From Nannocystis exedens (GTDB lineage: Bacteria; Myxococcota_A; Polyangia; Nannocystales; Nannocystaceae), in the NCBI RefSeq assembly GCF_002343915.1, contig NZ_NETK01000001.1:9572001-9636000 (forward strand): a stretch of 64,000 bases of DNA. The letters are read 5' to 3'. Positions within the stretch are counted from its first letter, which is position 1, and each line of letters starts with the position of its first letter. Shown piece after piece: positions 33,355 through 42,437 of the stretch. Under the pieces are notes generated by a model. It had not been told where the DNA came from. It did not search any database and saw nothing but the letters and a program-made list of their open reading frames with translations. A program made the position numbers and the translations under genes.

Positions 33355-33885
33355 TCAGCTGGCCTTCGGGGCAGGTTCGAGGTCGAGCGTCGGGTCGAAC
33401 CGGCGCCCGTCGGCGAGCGTCACCGGCGTGGCGGTATGGGCCACGCCGTGCTCGCGCAGGGTGTCGTCGACGATCTGCGCGACCTGGCCGACGAGGGCGG
33501 TGCAGAAGGCGTGGCGGGCCGGACCGGTGAAGTCGCCGTGCTGGCCGGTGAGGTTGTTGCAGACGAGGTCGGGGCTGGTGCCGCGGTCGAGCTCGGCCTC
33601 GACGCGCGCGAGGTAACGGGTCATGGCGGCGCGCAGCGCCGGGGTGACCTTGCCGGTCGGGTCGGGATCGCCGAGGAACTCGCCGAGCAACAGCTGACCG
33701 GCCACGACCGCGCCGCAGGTGCCCTGCCCGGTGATCCCGCCGCGCCGCAGCGATTGGTAGGCGGCCGGCGGACGATCGAAGGCCTCGGCGAGGGCGATCC
33801 CGCAGGAGCGGTGGGCGGTGAGCACGCCCTCGTAGAGGACCAGAGCCTTACTGCGAATGGGGCCGCGAGGGGTGCTGCCGCTCAT
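33355..33885 (-). CDS. C_GCAxxG_C_C family protein
   Basis: The 176-residue protein has the family pattern: a Cys in HRSCGIALAEAF (about 28), the GTCGAVVAGQLLLGEFLG segment (about 56) that matches CGAxxAG, and a later Cys pair (DLVCNN and HAFCTALV). These conserved Cys suggest a redox or metal role, but no biochemistry is settled for the family. The ATG at 33885 is the first in-frame Met that keeps the family spacing. The gene is divergent from the M20 hydrolase at 33961 with a 75-bp gap. Its 3' end contains a diverged repeat unit (CTGGCCTTCGGGGCAGG). Confidence 0.8.
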   Translation of the reverse strand: MSGSTPRGPIRSKALVLYEGVLTAHRSCGIALAEAFDRPPAAYQSLRRGGITGQGTCGAVVAGQLLLGEFLGDPDPTGKVTPALRAAMTRYLARVEAELDRGTSPDLVCNNLTGQHGDFTGPARHAFCTALVGQVAQIVDDTLREHGVAHTATPVTLADGRRFDPTLDLEPAPKAS

Positions 33886-33960
33886 GGACCCCAGGATGCG
33901 CGCCGGCCCGCAGGCGGGCAAGCGGTCGCGTCGGGCCGGAGGATGGTCTAGCTTGCTGGC

Positions 33961-35145
33961 ATGTCCTGGACCGACCCGCGCGCCGAGATCGAGGCGCTCA
34001 CCGATCGCCTGCGAGAGATCCGCCACGACCTCCACCGCCACCCGGAGCTCGGCTTCGAGGAGGTGCGCACGCAGGCGCTGGTCCGCGCGTGGCTCGAGGA
34101 GCGCGGATACCAGCCGCGCAATTGCGCCGAGACGGGGCTGGTGGCCGACCTGCACCCGCACTCCGAGGGGCCGACGATCGCGCTGCGCGCCGACCTCGAC
34201 TGCCTGCCGATGCAAGAGAACACCGACCTGCCGTACCGCTCGGTCCACCAGGGGCGCGCGCACAAGTGCGGCCACGACGGCCACACGGCGATCCTGCTCG
34301 GGGTCGCCGACATCCTCGCGCGCCACCGCGAGTCGGTGCGCGGCAACATCCGCCTGCTCTTTCAGCCAGCCGAGGAAGGTGTCCGCGGCGGCGGCGCGAA
34401 GGTGATGGTGGAAGAGGGCGCGCTGGCCGGGGTGCGCGAGATCTACGGGCTGCACAACTGGCCGGCGTTCCCGAAAGGCGAGCTGCGCGTGCAGGTCGGG
34501 CCGATGCTGGCGCAGGTCCACATGCTGTCGATCACGATCCGCGGCAAGGGCGGCCACGGCAGTCAGCCGCAATTGTGTCGCGATCCGATCGTGGCCGGCG
34601 CTCACCTGGTGTCGGCGCTCCAGACCGTGGTGTCGCGCGGGCTCGGCTACGCCGGCGGAGCGGTGGTGTCGATCACGCAATTCACGGCGGGCACGACGCA
34701 CAACGTGATCCCCGACGTCGCGCGCCTGAAGGGCACGATCCGCACGTTCGAGCCGAGCACCACCGAGCGGGTGCTGGAGCGCGTGCGCGAGGTGATCGGC
34801 GGCACGGCGGCGACGTTCGCGGTCGACATCGACCTGCAGATCGAGATCGGCTACCCGGTGACGATGAACGACGCGAGCTGCGTGGAGACGGTGGTCCGCG
34901 TCGGGGCCGCCGTGCTCGGCCGGGAACGGGTGTCGAACGCGGGCCTGCCGCTCGCGGGCGGCGAAGACTTCGCCTACTTCGCGCAAGCGGTGCCGGCGGC
35001 GTACTTCTTCCTCGGGGCCCGCCGCGGCGACGAGGACACGCCGGTCTGCCACCACCCCGACTTCGACTTCGACGACGACCTCATCCCGACCGGGGTGGCG
35101 ATGTTCCTCGGCATCGTCCGCGACCGCCTGGCCGCGCTGACATGA
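33961..35145 (+). CDS. M20 family amidohydrolase
   Basis: The 394-residue protein is a typical M20D amidohydrolase (hippurate hydrolase / N-acyl-amino-acid deacylase group). Visible motifs are DLHRHPELGFEE (about 22), LRADLDCLPMQE (about 78), the metal-binding HKCGHDGHTA (about 101), PAEEGVRGGG (about 139), GLHNWP (about 164), the dimerisation-domain GGHGSQPQ (about 197) and GGEDFAYF (about 336). All zinc ligands appear intact. It should cleave N-acyl groups from amino acids in the cytoplasm; the substrate is unknown. The following SDR gene overlaps its stop by 4 bp, so they form an operon. The start ATG is part of a CATGTCC repeat half. Confidence 0.9.
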   Translation: MSWTDPRAEIEALTDRLREIRHDLHRHPELGFEEVRTQALVRAWLEERGYQPRNCAETGLVADLHPHSEGPTIALRADLDCLPMQENTDLPYRSVHQGRAHKCGHDGHTAILLGVADILARHRESVRGNIRLLFQPAEEGVRGGGAKVMVEEGALAGVREIYGLHNWPAFPKGELRVQVGPMLAQVHMLSITIRGKGGHGSQPQLCRDPIVAGAHLVSALQTVVSRGLGYAGGAVVSITQFTAGTTHNVIPDVARLKGTIRTFEPSTTERVLERVREVIGGTAATFAVDIDLQIEIGYPVTMNDASCVETVVRVGAAVLGRERVSNAGLPLAGGEDFAYFAQAVPAAYFFLGARRGDEDTPVCHHPDFDFDDDLIPTGVAMFLGIVRDRLAALT

Positions 35146-35957
35146 CGGGGCGCCCGATCGCCATCGTGACCGGGGCGTCCGCGGGGCTCGGCGAGTCGTT
35201 CGCGCGGGCGATCGCCGCGCACCCGGCGTTCGCCGACCTGGCGCGGATCTGGCTGGTCGCACGCCGCGAGCAGCGCCTGCACGCGATCGCGCGCGAGCTG
35301 CCGCGCGAGCTCGGGCTGCCGATCACGGCCGACCTGGCGACGCCCGCAGGGACCGAGGCCGTGCTCGCGCGCGTGCGAGACGAACGACCTGCCGTGCGCC
35401 TGTTCGTGGCCAGCGCCGGCGTCGGTCACCTCGGGCCATTCGCCGACCAGGACGCCGAGTCGCTGGCGCGCATGCTCGACCTGAACATTCGCGCACTTTC
35501 CTTGCTGACACACGGGATTTTGCCCTCGATGTCGCGCGGCTCGAAGCTGGTGCTGGTCGCATCTGCGGCGGGGTATGTGCCTTCGCCCTATTTCGCGGCC
35601 TATGCAGCCAGCAAGGGCTTCGTGATCTCCCTGGCGTATGCGCTGCGCGAGGAGCTGCGCCCGCGGGGGATCGACGTGTGCGCGGTGTGTCCAGGGCCGG
35701 TGGCGACCGAGTTCTTCGCGGTCGCCGGCATGCGTGAGCCGATCTCCGGCGCCGCGTCGCCGGACCGGGTGGTGGCCCTAGCGCTGCGCGACGCGCTGGC
35801 CGGGCGCGCCGTATCGCACGACGGCGTGGCCTCGGCTCTGGTGGCGCTGCTCGCCCGCGCGTTGCCACGGCGGACGCTCGCCTGGCTCGCAGGTCGTCGC
35901 AATGTGCGACGTTGTCCCGCCGCTGGTGCCACTCGCGGCGGACCCGAGAGCGCGTAA
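35142..35957 (+). CDS. SDR family NAD(P)-dependent oxidoreductase
   Basis: The 271-residue protein is a classical SDR that overlaps the M20 gene by the ATGA rule. TGASAGLGE (about 10-18) is the nucleotide-binding loop, ASAGVG (about 87) takes the place of NNAG, and the active site is Ser/Tyr/Lys in VASAAGYVPSPYFAAYAASK (about 135-155). The next PGPVATEF is standard. Its C-terminal 60 residues extend past the usual end and turn Arg-rich near the stop. It resembles the DltE/YqjQ-like group more than fatty-acid synthesis FabG. Coupling to an acyl-amino-acid hydrolase could hint at acyl-amide or lipid metabolism. Confidence 0.88.
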   Translation: MTGRPIAIVTGASAGLGESFARAIAAHPAFADLARIWLVARREQRLHAIARELPRELGLPITADLATPAGTEAVLARVRDERPAVRLFVASAGVGHLGPFADQDAESLARMLDLNIRALSLLTHGILPSMSRGSKLVLVASAAGYVPSPYFAAYAASKGFVISLAYALREELRPRGIDVCAVCPGPVATEFFAVAGMREPISGAASPDRVVALALRDALAGRAVSHDGVASALVALLARALPRRTLAWLAGRRNVRRCPAAGATRGGPESA

Positions 35958-36074
35958 AATCCGGGGGGCGGGCGAGAAAGCGAGCGGGCGAAATCCCCAG
36001 GATTGCCAAGCGCGAGGGCCCGTGCAAAAACCATAACCCCACGGCCCTTCAGGCCGCCAAGCCCTGGCTTTCCC

Positions 36075-37424
36075 ATGTCTTCTCTCCCCCAACTCGACGC
36101 GATCGCGACCCTGCTGAACCAGGGCGCCGCGGATTCGGCGGTCCGCTTGTTGCGAAGCTGTTGGGAGCCCGATCTCCCGCCCGACGACCTCGTGCGCATG
36201 TACTGCATGTGGGTCCGCGGGTTGTGCGAGACCGGTGAACTCGACCACGCGCTGACCCTCGCGCGCCGGGCCGCGAGCGAGTTCCCGCGCGAGCCCGACG
36301 TCCTGATCGCGCTGGGCAACGTGCAAGACCTGGTCGGCGATCTCGAGAAGGCCCGCGAGGCGTTCGAAGCGGCGATCGATCAGGACCCGGGCGGCGGCCT
36401 GCAGCACTACAACCTCGGCGCGGTGCTCGAGCGACTCGGCCGCGAGATGGACGCGGAGGTCTGTTATCGCCGGGCCAACGAGTGCGACCCGCACGGCGGG
36501 ATGTACGAGGCGATCGCGGCGCTCGGGGCGCTGTTGCGGCGCCAGGGTCGGCTCGAAGAGGCCGAACAGATCTACGACCTGTACCTCAGCGACGACTCGA
36601 TCAACGTCGAGATCCTGGTCGAGCACGGCATCTGTCTGTCCGACCTCGATCGCCTCGACGAGGCGATCGATCGCTTCGACTTCGCGCTGAGCCTCGACCC
36701 CGAGAACGCGGGGGCGCAGTACAACAAGGCGATCACGCTGTACCGCCTCGGCCGCTACGAGCAGGCCCTCAACGCGCTCGAGCGGGCGCGCCAGCTCGAC
36801 AAGGGCAACGCGCTCACGCTCGCGGTGCTCGGCGGCTGGCGGCTGTCGGCGGCCGACTGCGACCTCGACGAGGCGCTCGGCCTCCTGTACGGCGCGCTCG
36901 ACCTGCTCGAGCGGCGCTACGCCCAGGACCCGGGCCAGATCGGCTACTGCAGCCTGGTCGCGGAGGAGATCTTCGAGGCGCTGTGGCAGAACGGCCGTCA
37001 GGGCGAGGCCCGCGAGGTGGCCAGGCTGGCCGGCCAGCGCGAGTGGATCACGCCGCACATCCTCGACTGTCTCAACGAGGCCGACCACGGGCGCTCGCCG
37101 CAGGTCAGCATGTACACGGTGGTGGCCCGCGCCGAGGCCGGCGAGCGGCCCGAGCACTGGCCCGAGAACACCGACGGCTACACCACGGGCCTGACCGTGC
37201 TGGCCACCGACGAGAACGAGGCCCGCGAGTTCTGCATGCAATACCTGCGGACGATCGAGCCCTCGCCCGACATCCGCTTCACCCTCGACGTGGTGCCGCC
37301 GCAGTCGCCCAGCGACCCGAGCCCGTCGCTCGAGATGATGGCCGAGCTGCGCGGCGCGATGCAGCCGCGACCGCGCGGCGTCGCGCGAGTCCACGGCCAG
37401 CGGTCCTACATCTTCCGCACCTGA
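36075..37424 (+). CDS. TPR repeat protein with acidic C-terminal domain
   Basis: The 449-residue protein begins at the ATG at 36075 (MSSLPQLDAIATLLNQG); an upstream in-frame ATG at 36003 would add low-complexity sequence. About seven TPR-type helix pairs span 30-290, for example DVLIALGNVQDLVGDLEKAREAFEAAI (split over two helices) and AQYNKAITLYRLGRYEQALNALERA. A different C-terminal domain (about 320-430) contains YTVVARAEAG and SPDIRFTLDVVPP and looks alpha-beta. No signal peptide is present, so it is likely a cytoplasmic scaffold. No partner can be named. The ATG lies in a CATGTCT half-unit of the repeat family. Confidence 0.82.
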   Translation: MSSLPQLDAIATLLNQGAADSAVRLLRSCWEPDLPPDDLVRMYCMWVRGLCETGELDHALTLARRAASEFPREPDVLIALGNVQDLVGDLEKAREAFEAAIDQDPGGGLQHYNLGAVLERLGREMDAEVCYRRANECDPHGGMYEAIAALGALLRRQGRLEEAEQIYDLYLSDDSINVEILVEHGICLSDLDRLDEAIDRFDFALSLDPENAGAQYNKAITLYRLGRYEQALNALERARQLDKGNALTLAVLGGWRLSAADCDLDEALGLLYGALDLLERRYAQDPGQIGYCSLVAEEIFEALWQNGRQGEAREVARLAGQREWITPHILDCLNEADHGRSPQVSMYTVVARAEAGERPEHWPENTDGYTTGLTVLATDENEAREFCMQYLRTIEPSPDIRFTLDVVPPQSPSDPSPSLEMMAELRGAMQPRPRGVARVHGQRSYIFRT

Positions 37425-37573
37425 GCCGCAGGCCGTCCCGTCGGCCGGCTGTAACGGGTTGCAGCGGCCGGGGCGGGGCCGGCCGGTCGCCATGAGCCCC
37501 GACTGGCGGGGCTCGCACGCCTGTGCGACCCTGTCGTGGTCGACTGCTTAACTTGCGCGATTGGAGACCGGTG

Positions 37574-39376
37574 ATGCGAACTTCCCTGTTGTTGTGTGCG
37601 GCGCTCGGCGCGGCGTGGACCCTGGCGATCCCGCAGACGGCCGAGGCCTGCGGCGGCGTGTTCTGCGACGGCGGGCTGCCGAACTCGATGCCCGTCAACC
37701 AGGACGGCGAGAACGTGCTCTTCGTCCTCAATCAGAACGAGGTCGAGGTCCACATCCAGATCAGCATCGATCCCAACACCAACGCGCAGAAGTTCGCGTG
37801 GCTGATCCCGATCGCCCAGATCCCCGAGTTCGAGGTCGGCTCGCAGCCGCTGTTCGACGCGCTGCTGAACTCGTCGGTCCCCACCTATCAGCTGCAGCAG
37901 ACGTTCGAGGTGTGCGGCGAGGACGGCATCTCCGGCGGCATCACCACCAACGGGACAGGCACCGACGCCGGCGACTCGGCCGGCGGCAGCACCAGCGGCG
38001 CGGAGCCGGGGCCGGGCGAGGACCCGGTGGTGTTCAAGACCACCGCGGGCGCGTTCGAGATCGTGGTGCTGCAGGACCAGACGATCGAGCCGATCAAGCA
38101 GTGGCTGATCGACAACGAGTACCAGTGGATCGACGGCTCGGAGATGGTGCTGCAGCAGTACCTCGACGAGGGCAACGTGATCGTCGCGCTCAAGCTGGCG
38201 GCCGGGTCCGACGGCGGCGACGTCCACCCGATCGTGCTGCGCTACCCGTCGAACGAGAACTGCTTCCCGCTGCGGCTGACGCGGTTCGCGTCGATCGAGA
38301 ACATGGACATCCGCGTGTTCGTGCTCGGCAACAGCCGCGCGGCGCCGACCAACTACCGCCACGTCCTCGTCAACCCGCTGAAGATCGACTGGCTGCAGTT
38401 CGCGGCCAACTACAAGGACGTCATCACCAAGGCGGTCGACGACCTCGAGGCCGAGGGGCTGGCGTTCGTGACCGAGTACGCCGGGCCGTCGAACGTGGTC
38501 CAGCCGTTCGCGTTCAACTTCTACAGCACGTCGTGGAACGAGGCGGCGTTCGTCGGCCTGCCGCCCGAAGAGGTGATAAGCACCCTCAACAACCAGGGCC
38601 TGGCCAACTGCTTCGGCGCCGACTTCTGCTTCTACAACCACCCGCTGGTCGAGGGCCTGCTCAATGACTTCCTGCCGGTGCCGGACGGGCTGACGGCGGA
38701 GGAGTTCTACGCGAACCTGCAGGCCTACGCCGACCAGATCGACGCGATGGCGTGGGGCGACGGCAGCGCGTTCGCGCAGGCGCTCGACAGCCGGATCATC
38801 GCCCCCGGCGAGCACGCGCAGGAGCTGGTCGACGCCTACCCGTACCTGACGCGCATGTACACGGTCATCTCGCCGAACGAGATGATCGCGGACCCGATCT
38901 TCCACATCAACCCGGACCTGCAGGACGTGCCGAACTTCCGCTCGGCCACCGAGTACAACCTGTGCGACGGCAACAGCGTGGTCACGCTGCCCGACGAGCG
39001 CGAGATCTTCGTGCCCAACGGCGGGCCGTGGCCCGACTTCATCGGCGAGATGTGGTGGGCCGAGGAGGTCCAGCAGGTCGCCCTCAAGGGCAAGCCGATG
39101 CACCTCGTCAACAACACGGCCGCGATCAACAAGAAGATCGAGGAGTGGAACCTCGCCCACGGCTGGCCGCGCTTCCCCGAGGGGGCGCCCACCACCAGCG
39201 CGAGCGACACCGACACCGACAGCTCGGGGTCCAGCGAGGGCGGGCCGGACTCGGCGACGAGCGGCGGGCAAAACGACGCCAGCGGCTGCGGCTGCCGCAG
39301 CGACGGGGCGCCGGGCGGGGGTCTGCTCGCGCTCGCGGGGCTCGGGCTGCTGGCGGGACGGCGCCGCCGCCGCTGA
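37574..39376 (+). CDS. DUF2330 protein with MYXO-CTERM-like anchor
   Basis: The 600-residue exported protein has a signal peptide (MRTSLLLCAALGAAWTLAIP, cleaved near AEA). Straight after it come DUF2330 features CGGVFCDGGLPNSMPVNQ and NEVEVHIQI. The body is rich in Asp and aromatic residues and ends with a Thr/Ser/Gly linker, CGCRSDGAPGGG, a hydrophobic segment LLALAGLGLLAG and RRRRR. That tail is the MYXO-CTERM type sorting signal of Cys, hydrophobic helix and Arg cluster, used for surface anchoring in myxobacteria. The ATG is preceded by TTGGAGA at about 8 nt. The DUF2330 role is unknown. Confidence 0.9.
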   Translation: MRTSLLLCAALGAAWTLAIPQTAEACGGVFCDGGLPNSMPVNQDGENVLFVLNQNEVEVHIQISIDPNTNAQKFAWLIPIAQIPEFEVGSQPLFDALLNSSVPTYQLQQTFEVCGEDGISGGITTNGTGTDAGDSAGGSTSGAEPGPGEDPVVFKTTAGAFEIVVLQDQTIEPIKQWLIDNEYQWIDGSEMVLQQYLDEGNVIVALKLAAGSDGGDVHPIVLRYPSNENCFPLRLTRFASIENMDIRVFVLGNSRAAPTNYRHVLVNPLKIDWLQFAANYKDVITKAVDDLEAEGLAFVTEYAGPSNVVQPFAFNFYSTSWNEAAFVGLPPEEVISTLNNQGLANCFGADFCFYNHPLVEGLLNDFLPVPDGLTAEEFYANLQAYADQIDAMAWGDGSAFAQALDSRIIAPGEHAQELVDAYPYLTRMYTVISPNEMIADPIFHINPDLQDVPNFRSATEYNLCDGNSVVTLPDEREIFVPNGGPWPDFIGEMWWAEEVQQVALKGKPMHLVNNTAAINKKIEEWNLAHGWPRFPEGAPTTSASDTDTDSSGSSEGGPDSATSGGQNDASGCGCRSDGAPGGGLLALAGLGLLAGRRRRR

Positions 39377-39417
39377 GGCGACGGGCCGCCGGCGCCGTCG
39401 CCCCTGAGTCGAGAGGG

Positions 39418-39505
39418 CATGTCCTCGCGGGCATGCCCTCGCGGGCATGCCCTTCAAGTTAGTCCGTTCCGGACATGTCCATGAGGACATGCCCCGGAAG
39501 ACACA
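39418..39505. repeat. 14-bp palindromic repeat array with one decayed unit
   Basis: CATG cores lie at 39418, 39432, 39446, 39474 and 39488. The gap of 28 bp between 39446 and 39474 is exactly two periods, and the missing core at 39460 reads TAGT, a decayed unit. The array lies between the convergent DUF2330 gene and the gene at 39507, and ends at the latter's stop codon. The preserved phase across a decayed unit argues for growth by duplication of a 14-bp unit. Confidence 0.9.
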
Positions 39506-39506
39506 C

Positions 39507-40328
39507 TCAGCCGATCGGCGCGTTGGCGATCCGGTGGACCAGCCAGAACAGGTTGGGGCCGTGGCGTTCGGGCAGCTCGCGCTTGACGGCGCGGAGGCTG
39601 TCGCACAGGGTCTCGAGGCCGCGGTCGAGGACGGCGGCGCGGCGGGCTTCGAGGCGCTGGCCGACGCCGATCGGCTGCCAGCTCGTGCCCCACGGGATCG
39701 ACCAGGTCAGGACGCGGTCGCCCGCGCGCAGGGCCTGCGACAGGTTGCTGTCGGTGAGCGTGACGGGCTCGTCGCGCAGGAGGTCCTTGCCGCGCACGCG
39801 CTGCTTGCCGGGGTGGACGTCGTCGACGGCGACCAGCAGCAGGCGCGCCTGCAGGCAGGCGTCGAGGGCGGCGCGCTGGCGGCCCTCGAGCGGCACGCCG
39901 GCGCTGGCGAACATGTCGACCAGGCGGACGCCCTTGGGGTCGCGGTAGCCGTACAGACAGAACGTCTGGGCGGCCCGGCGCAGGTCGGCGTTGTTCTTCT
40001 CGGCCGGGGTGGCGCCGCCGAAGAAGCCGTTCATCACCTGGGCGACGAACGGGCCGAACCGGCGGGTGGCGAAGCTGCCGAGCATCGACTCGACGCGCTC
40101 GAAGTCGGTGCGCTCGTAGCGGCCGAACTTCGGGGTGAGCGGTCGCTCGTTCGTCAGCGCCGCCGCGGGGGCCGGGTTGCGCGCGCGAGCGGCCTCCTTG
40201 GCCTGCGCGATCTCCTGCTCCGCGGTGAGGAACGGGCCGGTGCCGCGACGCTTGCGTCGCGAGTCGGAGCGAGGCGCCGGGGCGGCGGGCGGGGCCGAAG
40301 TGCCGGGTTGTTCGGGTGTGTCGGTCAT
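39507..40328 (-). CDS. Unrecognised soluble protein in the lipoprotein cluster
   Basis: The 273-residue product has no signal peptide. Residues 1-55 are disordered, rich in Pro, Ala, Arg and Lys (SRRKRRGTGPFL). The rest is a mixed alpha/beta domain with FGRYERTDFERVESMLGSFATRRFG and LLLVAVDDVHPGKQRVRG. I do not recognise a family. Its ATG overlaps the stop of the upstream lipoprotein by 4 bp (ATGA), so it is co-translated with three secreted proteins, yet it looks cytoplasmic. It ends at the edge of a 14-bp repeat array. Confidence 0.7.
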   Translation of the reverse strand: MTDTPEQPGTSAPPAAPAPRSDSRRKRRGTGPFLTAEQEIAQAKEAARARNPAPAAALTNERPLTPKFGRYERTDFERVESMLGSFATRRFGPFVAQVMNGFFGGATPAEKNNADLRRAAQTFCLYGYRDPKGVRLVDMFASAGVPLEGRQRAALDACLQARLLLVAVDDVHPGKQRVRGKDLLRDEPVTLTDSNLSQALRAGDRVLTWSIPWGTSWQPIGVGQRLEARRAAVLDRGLETLCDSLRAVKRELPERHGPNLFWLVHRIANAPIG

Positions 40329-41668
40329 GGGTTCGTCGGTTCGGCGCAGGCGCCGTCGGAGGCGACCCGCGGCAGCTCGATGGCGAGGCTCGCGTTCGGG
40401 GCGGCGGGCACCGGCTCGTCGCCGTTGCCGTAGCACGGCACGTCGGAGCCGACAGCGAACGCCTCGACGCGCAGGTACAGCTCTTCGTGGGCCATCGGCG
40501 CGTCGTCCCACACCAGCGGCTCGATGCGCGGGAGCCCGCCGAGCAGGGTGCAGGGGACGGTGGTGACGCCGTCGAGCACGATCGGCGGGTTGGCGCCGTC
40601 GTGCAGCGCGGCGGTGGGCACGAGCTCGAGGTCGGGGCCGAGGACGGTGAGCCGGACGCGGTCGATCACGAGGCCAGGCTCCGGCTCACAGGTCGTGAGC
40701 GGCTGCTGCTCGGGGCCGCTGAGGAGCGCCAGCGAGAACTCGAAGCCGGCCTCGATCGGCGCGAGGAAGCTGGCGATCGTGAAGTCGGCGGGGAGGTCGA
40801 CGCTGCGGAAGCCCTCCGGCGCCAGCGTGAAGTTGACGAGGTCGGGGTCCAGCGTGGGCACCGCGAGCACCTTGCCCTTGGCGTCGAGGCCGGTGACCGA
40901 GAGGGTGTAATCGCCAGGATCGAGCGACTCGGTGAAGGTCTGGGCGGTGGTGGTGCAGGTGAAGCGGAGCTTCTTCGCCGTCGGGCCGGTGATCGCCAGC
41001 TCGATCTGCGACAGCCCCAGGCCATCGCAGTAGGCGCTCGGGTTGCCGCTCATGAGCTGCGGGCGGACGACGACCTGGGCGCCGGCGCTGTCGCCGAGCT
41101 CGAAACCCGCCCGGTCGCCGGCGCACGAGGGATCGGCGAGGTCGGTGTAACCGTCGCGGTCGTTGTCGATGCCGTCGCTGCACTGCGGGGCGCCGACGAT
41201 GACGACGTCGAGCGGCTTGCCCTCGCCGGCCTCGCGGATCACGACGTCCTGGGCGACCGAGGCGAGCACCTTCTTGCAAGAGGTGTCGGCCTCGCTGCCG
41301 TCGGTGTCGGCGGCGGGGGCGGGCTCGTCGGCGCAGAACTGGACGGCGCGCCGGCCGAGCGCGGTGACGGTGACGCTGTACGTGCCGGCGCCGACCTCGG
41401 GCCCGGGGGCGCGGGCGTCCCGGTCCTCGAAGCCGGAGGGGAAGCAGGGGAACTCGCGCTCGTCGAGCAGCGCGTTGCCCTGGTCGCGGGTGCTGACGCG
41501 GATCCCGCTGATGCCGAGCTCCGTGCACTGGTCGACCGAGACGAGCTCGGCGGCCTCGGCCTGTTCGGGCGGCTGCAGGCGCCAGCGGACCCAGAAGCTC
41601 GGGTCCTCCGCGCAGCCGGCCGCGGCGACGGTCGCGAGCGCGAGGGGGGCGAGGCGGGCGCGGAGCAT
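40325..41668 (-). CDS. Secreted lipoprotein with Asp-rich DxDxDG motif
   Basis: The 447-residue product starts MLRARLAPLALATVAAAGC, a lipoprotein signal (Cys19). A central APQCSDGIDNDRDGYTDLADPSC is the Cys-flanked calcium-loop seen in MopE/thrombospondin-3-like myxobacterial proteins. Several beta-sandwich-like stretches follow, such as DPGDYTLSVTGLDAKGKVL, which look like carboxypeptidase-regulatory or PKD-type domains. An in-frame TTG at 41704 would add 12 residues, but it overlaps the upstream gene and has no ribosome binding site. The gene is third in a four-gene overlapping run. Surface role likely; no enzyme motif seen. Confidence 0.76.
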   Translation of the reverse strand: MLRARLAPLALATVAAAGCAEDPSFWVRWRLQPPEQAEAAELVSVDQCTELGISGIRVSTRDQGNALLDEREFPCFPSGFEDRDARAPGPEVGAGTYSVTVTALGRRAVQFCADEPAPAADTDGSEADTSCKKVLASVAQDVVIREAGEGKPLDVVIVGAPQCSDGIDNDRDGYTDLADPSCAGDRAGFELGDSAGAQVVVRPQLMSGNPSAYCDGLGLSQIELAITGPTAKKLRFTCTTTAQTFTESLDPGDYTLSVTGLDAKGKVLAVPTLDPDLVNFTLAPEGFRSVDLPADFTIASFLAPIEAGFEFSLALLSGPEQQPLTTCEPEPGLVIDRVRLTVLGPDLELVPTAALHDGANPPIVLDGVTTVPCTLLGGLPRIEPLVWDDAPMAHEELYLRVEAFAVGSDVPCYGNGDEPVPAAPNASLAIELPRVASDGACAEPTNP

Positions 41669-41678
41669 CAGGGCCGGT

Positions 41679-42437
41679 CTATCCGTCACAGGCGGGGTTT
41701 TCAAGGTCCAGGGCGATCTGGACGGGTGAGTCTTCGATTGTCACGGCGCGCGAGCAGCTCCGGCCGTCGATCTCGAGGTCGAGGCGGTAGCGGCCGGGGT
41801 CGACGTCGGCGACGCGGTGCGCGCCCTGGAGGCCGGCGCAGGGCTGCTCCTGACCGCCCAGGCGCAGGCCGCGGTCGCTGCTCAAATTCTGACGGTAGAC
41901 CGCCGGCGGCGCGTCGGTGTCGCCGAGGAACAGGTCGGCGGCGGGGTCGGCGTAGCGCAGGGCGACCATGAGGTCGCTGCAGGCGCCGGTCAGCGCGAGG
42001 TCGAGTGGTTGCGGGGCGCGCTCGAGTTCGAGGTCGACGGCCGTGATCGCGTGGCTCTCGACCTCGCCGACGGCGACGGCAGTGACGAGCGGCGCGTCCC
42101 CGGCGGCGCGGCCGCTGGCCGTCAAGTCGTAGGTGCCCGGGCGCAGGTCGAGGAAGATCTCCGGCGCCTCGACGGCCCGCGCCGCCGGCGACATGTTGCC
42201 GGTCTCACACGCGTACGCGAACACCCGGTCGCGCGCGGGGTCCCCGGCGTCGATCACCCGCACGGTCACGCCGGACAGGCCCGCACCCTCGCAGGTGCGC
42301 GCCCGGCGAGCGTCGGGGCCGTCGACCGCGTTCGCCTCGCGCGCGGTCCACGTTAACTCGAGGCCGGTGGCCCCGCCCGCGGGCAGGACGCACGCCGGCC
42401 CCAAGAGCCAGGTCCCTAGGAGCAGCCGTCGCAGCAT
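41679..42437 (-). CDS. Secreted protein of a lipoprotein cluster
   Basis: The 252-residue product has a signal peptide (MLRRLLLGTWLLGPACVLPAGG) with a Cys at 16, though the residues before it are not a standard lipobox. The mature part begins GLELTWTAREANAV, very like ELNWTVVDAAG in the next upstream gene, which suggests related beta-sandwich domains. DPGRYRLDLEIDG and RPGTYDLTASGRA are repeated strand-turn-strand pieces of the same kind. It overlaps the upstream gene by 22 bp. No catalytic motif is visible. Together with its neighbours it may form a secreted complex; this is inference. Confidence 0.74.
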   Translation of the reverse strand: MLRRLLLGTWLLGPACVLPAGGATGLELTWTAREANAVDGPDARRARTCEGAGLSGVTVRVIDAGDPARDRVFAYACETGNMSPAARAVEAPEIFLDLRPGTYDLTASGRAAGDAPLVTAVAVGEVESHAITAVDLELERAPQPLDLALTGACSDLMVALRYADPAADLFLGDTDAPPAVYRQNLSSDRGLRLGGQEQPCAGLQGAHRVADVDPGRYRLDLEIDGRSCSRAVTIEDSPVQIALDLENPACDG

